A stretch of DNA of 64,000 bases, taken from positions 22,995 through 86,994 of the forward strand of contig JTDE01021289.1 in assembly GCA_014338405.1 (NCBI GenBank). Direction: 5' to 3'. Shown here in pieces: positions 47,250-57,729 of the stretch. The DNA comes from Paragonimus skrjabini miyazakii. Taxonomy: Eukaryota > Platyhelminthes > Trematoda > Plagiorchiida > Troglotrematidae. Within the stretch, counting starts at the first letter, position 1, and each line of letters begins with the position of its first letter. Below the pieces are notes generated by a model. It made no database searches. It saw only the letters and a list, made by a program, of their open reading frames with translations, and had not been told where the DNA came from. The position numbers were made by a program, and so were the translations under genes.

Positions 47250-49170
47250 CGGAAATTCATTTACGATTTCACGGTAAATCTGAACCTCGAGACTTGGTCC
47301 AAGAGATGTGGGGACAACGTCGGACCCCCTATGCTAAGTGAGATTATACAAGAAAAACCAGTGAGTCTGTCAGATTTTGGCATAGTAGAGCACAGGAAAA
47401 AAGTGATTTCACCCAAGAATCCCCGGGTCCCATTGTTTGGCAGGGCCACGAAATCTAGTGAACAGCCTCATTGGTTAATGTTTGACAGGACTGCGCGGAA
47501 CTGATGAAGAATGTGACAGATGATTTCGTAACCTATGCATGCACCCAACTCGAGGGTGGGGGTTATGCTCCAAACCCAATAGCATGAAAGATGATTATTT
47601 CAAATGTCTTAATCATCGCGTGCAATTTACAGTCATCTCGGGATGCAGACATCCCGACACTCATTTCCAACGGACCTCGGAAAAGACGTGCTACACAGCT
47701 ATAACCGAATATCAATGTTCCAGTAATCTCGAATGTCATGCGACCGGAACAGAACAGTCACCGCTAGACATATTTTATGATTCTATGTGCTGCTGTTTCG
47801 AACACTCTCCAGACAATAGACACAAAAATCGTGAAACCAGCAGTCACACAGAGCTCCGTAAAAATTGTTCGCACTAGTCCCGGTGTCTCCTTCATAAACC
47901 ATCATCATCACCATAGACAGCAATACATCAGTAGCTCACACTGATGCACAAATACGACCGAAAGGAATACAAAATTGCAACGCATTACCACACTTAAGAA
48001 TAGCACTTGGTTGGTGTTCAACCTGACAAACCGCACTTTAGGGCAAAGCTCAGAAGAGTGACCATGGCATCGGACAGTTGGCGACTACGTCATTAGTTGG
48101 TAGCCAAGGCTAGTACTGCACCATGCGCTGCGCGGCAGACGTTACCACAGTCCAATTAACTTAAACGTGTGTACTTTATCAGTCGCGAAATGAGCATTTC
48201 AAACTCAGCGAAGAAGAAACTTTAACACTGTTCACAAGGTCAACGAAATGCATGCTGGATAAATAACACAGACAGTGATAGTCGAGCGTGGAGACCTATG
48301 TGATGCTTCGAAGTTTGTAGACCGAGTCTCCCATGTGTCACTTATAACGAAGGTCAGCAAATGCATCACACCTTACCTATGCCAGTAAGTACTACGTGGC
48401 CGGCTCATCCATTAACAGTTCGGATATATTTGACTAACAGATTGGTAAACTGTTAAACTAGTCACACCTATGGTAAACATGTTACATACGTTTTGATCCC
48501 ACAGTGAGAAGCGTAGATGAATGTACGTTCTCCGGCTTCATGTTCTGACTTCGCATCTTCGGTCGACTTTTAATGGTCAGCTACCGTCACAAGTGGCTGC
48601 AGCTAGGGTATCAATAAACCCAATGGTGAAACAGCAAACCGCACTTGGAAGTTGCAAAATGCATCTCGTACGAGTCAGTATTATCAATTAAACTGCTATC
48701 TGAAATGATCTCTTTCGCATACCCAATGTAGATAAGCTTACCACTCGGTTTGGTTTTCTCATAAAAACATCCAGAACTTCGAGTGCCCAATTCAGAATTT
48801 AATTGATTACATAAATGCAGAGAAGGGAAAAAGTCAAACGCTCCTAATAAACACCATGCGAAGTAGAATGACATCTTGGAAATTGACAACGTTACGATAT
48901 CATGCTATGTGCTGCAGGTACTGACAGGTTTTCCGCAGATAATCAGGAGCATTCGAAGCAACCAAGGGACAAATCCCCGTTTAGCAGTAAGAAAGTCGAT
49001 GTGGGCTATGGTTGAAAATTTAGAAAATTCGAGAAGTAACTGCGGCAATAGTGTTGAAGGAATATACCTAACAGAAGGTTGTATGAACGAGACTACGACT
49101 CACAATATTTTCAAAGCGCGCTCGTATCAACGCAGTAAAACACAAACATCATTCGTTTGGTCATACAACA
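47250..49170. other. Intron of the minus-strand coiled-coil gene
   Basis: This lies between the splice-supported exons at 44306-44607 and 49177-49574. Short open frames on both strands (up to 112 codons at 47539) have no splice support or recognisable domain. Confidence 0.45.
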
Positions 49171-49176
49171 ACTTAC

Positions 49177-49574
49177 TTCTTTCAATAGGAATTCAATAGC
49201 TTTGGAATGCAACTGACGAAGTTTGGCTTCCGCTTGGGCCGCTTTGTATTGGGCTTGAAGTTGCGTACGTAAAAAGACTATATGATCCCGCAACATCTGA
49301 GGCTCCAGTCCACAAGATCTGCAGGACCTGTCGGTTTCGAGGGTATCAGAGATACTAGTTTTCCGCACATTTGCACCGTACCTGTCGTTGGAGTGTACTG
49401 TCGGAGTGTCCACATTGGATGTGTCGCGGTTACAGCGAACAGGTTGTTGTGGACGGGTTTTGTTGGAAGAATGAAACGATGCGGATTGACGTGAAGCAGG
49501 ATTCGATCGTGAGGTATATTTCGGTGACATACCCGAAGAGCGCAATCGAGGATCAGATGAATTTTTAACAAGCG
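49177..49574 (-). CDS. Exon of long unidentified coiled-coil gene (basic linker and coiled coil)
   Basis: The acceptor TCATTTATTTCCTGTATAG and the perfect donor (AAAGAA then GTAAGT, 49171-49176) bound 398 bases, open throughout. The first part is basic and Ser/Arg/Asn-rich. The second half holds CRSCGLEPQMLRDHIVFLRT and then QAQYKAAQAEAKLRQLHSKA, a clear heptad-like coiled coil that continues into the exon at 44607. A C-x-x-C pair precedes the coil. The exon begins with two bases of a codon and ends in phase 0. The upstream exon matches if its donor is GTGAAA at 55686 rather than GTAAGT at 55673, or if a further exon lies between. Confidence 0.75.
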
Positions 49575-50284
49575 CTATACAGGAAATAAATGACAGAAAA
49601 TCAATGAAGTAAAACTACATGTCTTCCAAACGTCTAGGTTCATCAAATATGGTGTAGGTGCTGACAAGTCGCCTAAATCAAGCTGGACGAAAATGTGAGC
49701 CTCAGCACAGTTTCAGCTAAGTTACTTTAAAGTTGGATTAAAAACAGGTTAATCTGGACCGAAAATTTCCTATTTTCCAACGAGGACGATGGGCTCGAAT
49801 GTCGAAGAGCTAACGTTTTACAAACACAAGTACACGGTTAGCTGATTCACTTTGAAGATGTCAAGAGATTGACAATTACCACCAATCTGGTGGTACCTTG
49901 CTGAGAAAAATCATCACGAGCGTTGAAATAATCAGAAGTCATATGGTCAAAAAGAGCAAGGCAAAATATAAACAGAAAGTCAGTATACTGTGAGGGATAC
50001 AATATGAAGAAGTATTTAGTTAAAAGTTGGGCGAATATAGCCTGGGAACAGTAGAACCAATGTTTGGTAACACGCGATCCATGACGAACAGTTTTATATG
50101 GTAAACGACAGTTATTAAGTATTTCATACGACGGGGAAAATCCGAATAATGAACTTTCGACGATGTGATCACGAGGATCATAATAAAGTAAAATCTTGAG
50201 ACATTTACCCAATCTTGAAGTTGTTGTGATGGTTGATCCAAAAGCAATGAGTTAAATTATTTTTTTTAAATATCCATCTTTACA

Positions 50285-51770
50285 GAGAGTGAAAATATTG
50301 GCGCTTTTAATGTCCGCATTCTCCGGCAGGTTAATCAGCAAGTACTTCTTCAAATCTGAAATTGGATGCATGCTGTGTCTTGAAGATGAGAATTTACAAC
50401 TGTGGCACTGTTATTCGCTGGAGTTCACCTCTAGATAATTGTCGATCCAAGTGTTTCTGTCTCAGGGTCTCTGGTGATACCGAAGCTAAAACTCGTGGTC
50501 AAGCTGAAGTGGGTATCGTAGTGAGTTCTAGAGCAGATTTCGCCTCAGTGAACGACCACTTATGCGCTGTCAGATTCAACAAATCGGTTAAAGTCTCTCG
50601 ACGCAAATTAGAAAAGCACTGTACATTCATTGTACCGATATACACCCCAATGCACAGGTATTTAGTTGCTAACAAAAATGCATTCTGTGAGGCCCTCGTC
50701 AATCTTCAGAAGCGGACTAAACATTCTGAAATCACCATACTAGCGGGCGATTTGAATGCCCAGCTTGGTCGTCTTTCCCAGGATGTAAAGCGGCTGGAAG
50801 GTATTTTTTGTGTCCGGGCACAACATAATGTTAATGGCAAAAGACTATTGCGGCTGTGCGGTCTCTATATTCAGAGTACCACCATTCAACAAATGAAAAC
50901 GCATCGTGTTACATGGAGACCTCCTTATGCTTCTCAGCTGTGCACAGAGCTCGATCATATAGCTGTCAGTTACAGATAGCGCTACTCTGTTAAAGACTGT
51001 CGTGCATTTTGGAGCGATCACCTGAACTCGGACCATGTTGTTGTGCGTGCCCGTTTTATTTTGTCACTTGCCCAGAGGACACACGCTTGTAAACGCAAGG
51101 TAATTAACGGGCATTCGGACGAGGAGAGCATGAAGAACGCATTCCAGGAAGCACTGTTGAATAAATTGTCCAGTTCGAGTCAGGTGAGGGATGCTAACGA
51201 ACACTGGGAACAAATCGCAGCATCTATAAAAGCTTGATATAAGAAGGTGTTTTTCGGAAGGGCTGTGTAGTTGCGACGGAAATGGATTTCTGTCACGTCT
51301 ATGAACCTCATGAATAAGCGTCGCTCGATTTCACCAGATTCTGAATATAATGAAGACGTCCGTCCAGAAGTCAAACGCAAAACTGACCGAAAGCTTGTGA
51401 AAAGACCACGAATAGTACGTGATCGAACAATCAAAAGTGATGGAACGAGTCTTTCTAACTGGCAATAGCAGAAAGCTTTTTTCCCTGGTTCGTCGTTGTG
51501 CTAGCTACCAAATCAGTGTAATTGAGACCGTAAGTGAAAAAGGTGGTTCGCTTATCATCAGCCAGTTACGTCAAATTGGCATGTGGGTTGTACATTTTAA
51601 GAAACAATTATACTACCCTCAACCAGAGCATATAGACGATGGGACTCGAATGGTTTGAAACGGTCCTCTGTTGGAAACAGAACTGGCTCTGGAGCTTAAG
51701 TTATTGAAACGCAACAAGGCTGCGAGACCAAACCTCCGTCAAACCACGCAAGTAAGATTACGTAAGATGT
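50285..51770 (+). mobile_element. RTE-type retrotransposon, endonuclease and linker
   Basis: This is the only RTE copy here that keeps the apurinic-like endonuclease. The start AFNVRILRQVNQQ (about 50311) leads to a WSSP segment and GVIVSS-like core. ILAGDLNAQLGRL (about 50738) holds the catalytic Asp-Asn pair, and SDHLNSDHVVVRARF (about 51010) holds the SDH motif. The linker LSSSSQVRDANEHWEQIAAS (about 51165) and PLETELALELKLLKRNKAARP (about 51670) lead to the start of the reverse transcriptase, where the copy ends. The 205-codon frame 50362-50979 is well preserved. Stops and frameshifts follow. It is a 3'-truncated or internally broken copy. Confidence 0.88.
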
Positions 51771-51928
51771 GCTCTGCAAAGACATTTCGACTAATCTTAT
51801 CGGTTGCGATACACGGACTATGATCAAGCAAGTATACATTAATTCAAATAAGTGTAAAATAAGAAGGAGATATAGGCTGAAATAAGATACCTTGGTTCAT
51901 CAGTCTTGATTCTACCGCATTTTGCGTA

Positions 51929-52120
51929 GCTCTGATGATATATTTTAGTCCACATTGGATGAGGGTAGATACAATAGGGGAAGAATCAGTTTTATCCACC
52001 AAACACTAGTGCACAACGGCTGGCTCTCAAGCTTTATTTCCAAACACGCCATAGAAAGGACAAAACGGTTCGGAGTGTAACCACCCTCATCCAACGTGGA
52101 CTAAAATATGCCATCAGAGC
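51929..52120. repeat. Foldback element with 38-base inverted repeats
   Basis: Left arm 51929-51966 and right arm 52083-52120 are reverse complements with 3 differences in 38 bases, around a 116-base spacer. It could be a miniature inverted-repeat element. Part of the right arm also translates on the plus strand to TLIQRGLKYAIRATYNAAV, which resembles the linker before the Penelope GIY-YIG domain, so the arms may instead be two inverted pieces of Penelope coding sequence. Confidence 0.65.
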
Positions 52121-52129
52121 CACGTACAA

Positions 52130-53570
52130 CGCGGCAGTGTATTGCTTCAGCCTGTCCTGTTGCAAGCCAGTGTTGTCTCTAAATCAATGAGCCCTATTTT
52201 CCGATCAGCACAAATGCAGGAACGTATAAACGTTTTATTCTCCCTCTTGTACACAAAAATAGGAATACAGAAATTGCATCGAGAAAAGGGACAATATGAA
52301 AACCGCGCTTTCTAATAATTCCTCTTACGTGGCCCTAACTCGATACAATAAGATCGACCTGCATAAGGCCATCATTAAAACGATCTATGCTTTTTCAAGT
52401 TTAGTATGTTTCGATATCATTTTCACGTATCTCGATGTCAATCTAAGATGTCCCAGTTAAGTGGATCCAGGCGAGCTAACTTTGGTTATTGCTTGCATCT
52501 GATCGGGCCGCGTCCCCTCACTCCGTAAGAGTCAAGCAATTTCTGTTTCTCAGCCTACCCATGTGCACATTAACCGTGTGACCCTGTTCACCGTTGAAAT
52601 CCAGCTAACAACTCTGAGACATCTTAAATTGACATCGAGACACGCGAAAGTCATATCAAAACATCTTAAACTGAAGAAAGATATGATCGCCGGGAGGAAA
52701 TTCGCTCGGATTTGAGGTTGTTTAAAAATTACAAAAAGGTGACTGAAGACGAAACAGCCGAAGTTTGTAATTTGTCAGCAATACATGAGATGTGTGCACC
52801 TGAACTTACGTGGCGTTTTCTTCAGCAATTGCGCATTGCTAGGAGAACAGGGTACGCTGGACTTCATCCAGGAATCCAGAGATCGTCTGTGAAAGACAGG
52901 AGGCAAGTAGAAAACGATGTTCTATGTAACTTTATATGACCGACAAGAATAACTTAAAGATTAAAGCTTGACAGCCTAAAAACTTGGTCTATCTTCAGTC
53001 TGGCTAAAATCAAAGATCAAACGATGATACATTCAAGATCAAACTAGACAAGATTGGGTTGACAGTATCTTGAGGCTGTCATTTTGTTCGGTTTCAGAGT
53101 AACCAGAAGGTGTAACTTAAAGCTAAACGATGTGTCAGTAGGTTGCTAAGCAATGGACAACATTCACGTGAAAGTGAGCTTCAGAATAAATGGATGTTCA
53201 ACTTGTAGCCAGTCAAATTTCGATGACTCATCAGTTATACTACTTTGAATGCAAGAGTTGAATCCAAATATCTTTGTCATTAAGTTGTTTGGTCAAACTC
53301 CGTTAGTATGGATGGACACAGTCCACCTCGGAGTGTCAGTCTGCAGTGACTGTCGTAATAACGGTCTGAAACAGCAAAAATAGCACTCATAGAGACCTAA
53401 TCTTAAACTCATACCCAGAAGTCGATTTCGTCATTGTCTGGACTCATTACGTAGAGATAGTATGAACAGGGCTCGAGTCAGTGCCTCTTCGCATTAAGAG
53501 TCGAAACTCACATGGTGCCCGTAGAAGCGGTACGCCGACGGATAAGAGTTCCGGAGTGCAATGCTAACGG
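52130..53570. other. Intron sequence, nothing named
   Basis: No exon, domain or known repeat was recognised. A 75-codon plus-strand frame at 52712 starts in a basic polar segment but has no recognised motif. Confidence 0.4.
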
Positions 53571-53611
53571 TTGCCCATCTGGACTTCGTTTCAAATATAC
53601 CCATTACGATA

Positions 53612-53908
53612 ATGAGAACAAAGACATATAGGCGAACATATGTTTTCGATAATTCATCTTCAGGCGCTGCACCTACCATGGCCACAAATCCACCGGATCG
53701 ATGGCCAACCTGCGCGGTCAAACCAATGGACAAGCGTGACGTAACCGGACAATCAAGTCATCGCCAATTTGACTGACCAGTGAACTAGTTTCTCTGTAAT
53801 AAATCCGATCGATATATCGATCTAACTCTATTAACTCGTTATGTAATTGTATCGGCCTGAAGATGAATTATCGAGAACATATGTTCGCCTATATGTCTTT
53901 GTTCTCAT
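53612..53908. repeat. Foldback repeat with near-perfect 54-base inverted arms
   Basis: Left arm 53612-53665 and right arm 53855-53908 are reverse complements with a single difference in 54 bases. The spacer is 189 bases. A 15-base direct repeat (CATCTGGACTTCGTT) lies just before the left arm (53576-53590) and just after the start of the right arm's flank (53906-53920). Both arms translate to the same short peptide on opposite strands (PEDELS.TYVRLYVFVLI). The high arm identity suggests recent formation or gene conversion. Confidence 0.8.
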
Positions 53909-53934
53909 CTGGACTTCGTTCATATTATCTCTAT

Positions 53935-53960
53935 CTGATAAATCCAAACAAGGACGAAAC
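53935..53960 (+). ncRNA. Degenerate hammerhead-like motif, copy 2
   Basis: The order is CTGATAA (one base off CUGAUGA), ATCC, a 6-base A-rich loop, GGAC, then an intact GAAAC and GGGCCG. This is the closest hammerhead-like core in the window. It sits 27 bases after the inverted repeat and about 25 bases before the RTE 3' fragment at 53985. The copy at 33749 shares the core and left flank. Stem I and the cleavage triplet were not established by eye. Confidence 0.5.
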
Positions 53961-53984
53961 GGGCCGCAGTGTCAGTTTGAGGCT

Positions 53985-54330
53985 AAGTATCATGGTGGTC
54001 AAGCAACAACGTGGTCACGAAATATGAAGACCTTGACTGCTTCATTGAGCAAAGTGGGTAAGTGCCGCCTGCCTGGATGGGGTCCTCGTGATCGCTCAAA
54101 CCGCTGGTTAGAGGCGCTATCCGAGATGGCAATTTGTCGCAGTCAATGGCGTACCTGTATCCATACCATTTCCGCTTCTTCCTCTTAGTCTTCTCTCAAT
54201 AATTCTCAACCTTCTTAGTAACGTTTTCTTCTAAGATATTCCACGTCACTGTTGAGGTGAACGGCGGCCCGAGCTACAGTACCTTTTGGTCAGGCTCATG
54301 GCTGTTATGATGATGATGATGAAGTATCTT
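53985..54330 (+). mobile_element. RTE-type retrotransposon, C-terminal codons and 3' end with ATG tail
   Basis: The frame reads GGQATTWSRNMKTLTASLSK, then VGKCRLPGWGPRDRSNRWLE, to the end of the polyprotein at 54188. This is the best preserved C-terminus of this subfamily here. A 3' untranslated region of about 130 bases ends in CTTTTGGTCAGGCTCATGGC and a short (ATG)n tail, typical of RTE 3' ends. The copy is 5'-truncated at about 53985, right after a hammerhead-like repeat. Confidence 0.88.
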
Positions 54331-54876
54331 CGAACATGATACTAAATATGTTTGGTTGACGTAATAGTTAAAGTAACGTCCATCTGCGTAACAGTTGATA
54401 TTTTGTCAGGATACGCCATCAATGTGGAGTCTAAACACTACAACTTGAGTTTGCGTATCACAACGGTGACTGAGACCATAAATAAACCAGACAGTGTTAA
54501 CTCAGTCAGTTTAAGGCATAAGTATATGGATTGTTCGATAGGTTCGATGAAAAGTTAAATCTATTTTGATAAAGACAAGAACTTTGCTGGAATTACATCA
54601 TGTGTAGAAGTGTGGATGTTTGAGAAATACTGACAGATCAGGCATTCCTTTGAATGAATGTGGGAATATCAAAATCTACAAATAGATTCGTGTTATGCGT
54701 AGTTCTTGTTGATGCTTGCTAGAAATCGACCCAAGTGCGTGCTTTCAATTGAGATGACTTGAATCCAGAACTGTGACGAATAACCCGTACAACTATTAAG
54801 GGATTAATCGAAACATGATTATGATTTTTATAAAATATGGTAGCATAAGTAGTATGTGTTTAATGGTCACAATGCA

Positions 54877-55080
54877 TCGGAAACACAAGGCCGGTTTCGT
54901 GGTTGTTGCCGCCAGTCAGGTATGCGTAGCCGATGTATTTCTACCATACATTCTACCATAGGAACAACAGATGTTGAAATCAGTAGACACCAACTCATCC
55001 TAGAGATGTGTGTTGAACATTCACCGGTCACGCACACCTGATAAGTGGCAACAACCATGAAACTGGCTCTGTGCTTCCGA
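54877..55080. repeat. Foldback repeat with 50-base inverted arms
   Basis: Arms 54877-54926 and 55031-55080 are reverse complements at about 80 percent (roughly 10 differences in 50), with GTGGTTGTTGCC and its complement as the best kept part. The spacer is 104 bases and holds a short direct repeat (two CATTCTACCATA-like units). It is next to two SINE copies. A decayed miniature inverted-repeat element or two inverted SINE heads are possible. Confidence 0.55.
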
Positions 55081-55094
55081 TAAATTTCAACCAT

Positions 55095-55190
55095 CAAACA
55101 CATGGAATGGGCATGGTGTTTCTGTCGCTGGTTCAAATTCAGTTGAAGCCCTGACTTTTTTACAACTGGGTCCCATCTAAAATCATAGAC
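55095..55190 (+). repeat. SINE copy, tail part
   Basis: From GTTTCTGTC-CTGGTTCAAATTCAG to CCTGACTTTTTTACAACTGGGTCCCATCTAAAAT this follows the tail of the copy at 55377-55490 nearly base for base. Its tRNA head is replaced by the arm of the inverted repeat. Confidence 0.75.
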
Positions 55191-55376
55191 CTGCCAAACT
55201 ACTTATTAATAACAAAATTTCTATGTTCAACAGTGACATCAGTGGATTCCAGCGTGAACTCTTCCAGAAATCTTGCCGAAGCAGTCAATCCCCTGGATCC
55301 TTTGGTGGATTCCATATATGACAGTGGGACGGGTGGGTAACCGAGTCCAAATGTCAAATTTCCGAGCTCCTGGCGT

Positions 55377-55490
55377 GGCTTCGTAGCTCAGCTGCTAGAG
55401 CGCTTGCCGCGTTGAGGCATTATGTTTCTGTCACTGGTTCGAATCCAGCTGAAGCCCTGACTTTTCATAATTGGGTCTCATCTAAAATAT
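55377..55490 (+). repeat. tRNA-derived SINE with recognisable cloverleaf head
   Basis: The head 55377-55456 has a 5' acceptor strand GGCTTCG paired with GAAGCC at the end, a D-arm TAGCTCAGCTGCTAGAGCG (box A) and a T-arm CTGGTTCGAATCCAG (box B). The anticodon-variable region is enlarged, so it is not a working tRNA. The tail CCTGACTTTTCATAATTGGG, then TCTCATCTAAAAT, ends in a (TA)n run. Both internal RNA polymerase III promoter boxes are intact, so the head might still be transcribed. Confidence 0.75.
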
Positions 55491-55673
55491 ATATATACAA
55501 CCCACACAACTAGTTGCCGACAGTAATGCTTGTCATCGACGGAAAATTGTTGTGCACTAAGACTGTGGTCTAATTCAAAACTGTCATTACCAGATAGCAA
55601 ACGATAAAAATCTTCTCACGAAGTGAATGAAACCCGAAGCAAAAACAGTTAGAACCGTCAAGATCCAACTTAC

Positions 55674-56072
55674 GCAACTGTTTCACCTTGCATAGGATGA
55701 GAACGTAGAAGGAGCTGATCCAACCGAATGCGATCGATTGGAGTTGCCGTCTGTTCGGAATGACTTGGAGCGGAAAGACGTAGAGAATTGGAAAAATTTC
55801 CGAGTCCTGAAGTGGCAGGATCAGTCGGATAGGATCGAGTCATATGGGACGGGATGCCGTTAGTCAGACCCTTGGGATGAAAATCGATGTTTAGATGAGA
55901 TGCAGCAAGCTCTTCGTTATCCTCCTCATCGTTCAACAGATGAACACTGTCAATCATGTTCGTAGGATGGCCAGTTGTCAATTTGTGGACGGTGTCGTTC
56001 GAGAACGGGACCGCACTGTGACCTCGTGGTGTGTGGGTGCACACAGAAGTTGCCTCAACGGAGTCGTTCGAT
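55674..56072 (-). CDS. Exon of long unidentified coiled-coil gene (disordered segment)
   Basis: The acceptor is excellent (CATCTTGCTGGTTTTACTGTAG before ATCGAAC). The donor is either GTAAGT after GTTGC (55668-55673), giving this end, or GTGAAA after ATGCAAG (exon end 55687). The second choice keeps phase with the exon at 49574. The first is the better consensus and would need another exon in between. The first base completes the codon from the exon at 59879. The product is polar: NDTVHKLTTGHP, an acidic LLNDEEDNEELAA, Ser/Pro-rich parts and IDRIRLDQLLLRSHP at the end, possibly a short helix. Confidence 0.72.
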
Positions 56073-56129
56073 CTACAGTAAAACCAGCAAGATGTTAAGT
56101 GTGAGTTAAACAGCAAATTCGTCACGTGT

Positions 56130-57700
56130 CAAAATGTACTGAACACTGGGAGAACTTGTTGTCTTCAGACAGAAAAGAAGACAACCTTGTCAATCTTACG
56201 GATAACACACAAACGACTTGTAGAGTGCAAAGGAGGTAACAGATAAAGTTATAACAAAGGGACATTCTGTGAACCTGATTGACATATCAGTTGATTTTAA
56301 ATAGGAGATTAGTGGGAATACAATTTGAGTGAGCAACCATCAAGATAATGACACACATCAGTTCTGGATTGGATCCGTAGCTGATCATGATTATTTGAAA
56401 ATGACACTGGCGCAGCGTGGTAACACCTTTCCAATTCCTATTTTGTTCCGGAACTCCTGGTCAACAAAAATGAAGGTAACAAGCCCTTTGATACAAATCG
56501 TCGTCATTTTTTCAGACGTGATAATTACAAGTAGGTTTGATGATCAAGCCAAGAACTGTAGGTGACCCTAGCTGAATGCTTAAGAGCATCAACTGCGATC
56601 AGCCGACAGATAAAGTGACAAATCGGCCGAAAAACAACAGTTGAACTATTTCTGGTATTGCTCTAACACAAAATTACGTAGCCATTTTGGCCATTAGCTA
56701 CCTTATAAAAGTTTCTCGGCTAGAAGTCTCCGTCTGACGATGAAGTTTTAATATATTGATTCCTTTGATACATTAACCGTTTAATGTAAAATGGAAACCA
56801 AATAACTAGCGGTCAATCCGAAGAGTGGAAGAATTTGCCAAAGTCGACTGAAACCGAACCATTTTTGAGAGTTCAACAATACAGAATACTAAATGTTAAA
56901 TCTGATGAGTTTTAGATTACACATTTCCCATACAAACAAGGAACTATAGTATACCATTTTAAGTTTTGTTTACAAACACAGACTAATTAATACGATTCAC
57001 TAATAAATACACTTAGTAATAACCGAGTGAACAAAAAGGCATTCATAATAGGACACTAGTGTGGTCTTTGAACTCGGCCAGTTTTAGTTAACTTTGGAAA
57101 ATCTGCAGCCAACTAGAACCGTAAAAACCCCACACCGCCACGGGTAACAATATTCAAACGGTTTCTAATATTCACGAGTATGCAATTCACTGTACCAAAA
57201 ACCCATGCTCAATTGAACAAAACGATTATGTAATACAGAGCAGTTTTGCTTCCCCCATAGCTGTTTCAGCTGCGGGGCTTCATTCTCTACTGAGGCTTGA
57301 TTATTTCTCCCTGAATACTAGGTCTATAGTTACCTGCTTTGTGACGGCATCTGGCGCGTAACTGAACATACGTATGAGTACGACACCTTCAGTTCGCCGA
57401 CCGTTCAGCAGATCACGTGAAAGCTGCACTTGTCCCCGATGAGATGGACATCTCAGGCGAATAAAGAAGAGTTAATGGGGCCGGTATTCAGTCGAGCAGT
57501 ACTCAATTGTGCCAAAAAACTAGTTTGCCCTCTATGCCGAAACATGTCACTCGTAATGATACAGTTCAAATTCACTGTCAACTTCCCACTTATAACTCAA
57601 TGGAAAATGCTACATTAACGAGCCCGTAAATTACTTGTGTTGCGGAGTTCTAACATCCGTCATACTTCGTCGACTAACTGCATTTCGCGAGGTAAACAAT
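56130..57700. other. Intron of the minus-strand gene, nothing named
   Basis: Between the exons ending at 55674 and starting at 59879 on the minus strand. No domain or repeat was identified until the RTE copy at 57.7 kb. Confidence 0.4.
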
Positions 57701-57729
57701 AGGGAAGAACAGGTAGGGTTGTATAGATC

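Noticed and set aside
49278..49571. Open frames on both strands over the exon at 49177-49574 (three long frames)
   Set aside because: They are shadows of the coding exon. Only the minus-strand frame ending at the GTAAGT donor has splice sites and joins in phase to the next exon.
55377..55456. Functional tRNA gene
   Set aside because: The anticodon and variable region is too long and disordered, and the same head and tail recur as a dispersed repeat, so a SINE is the better reading.
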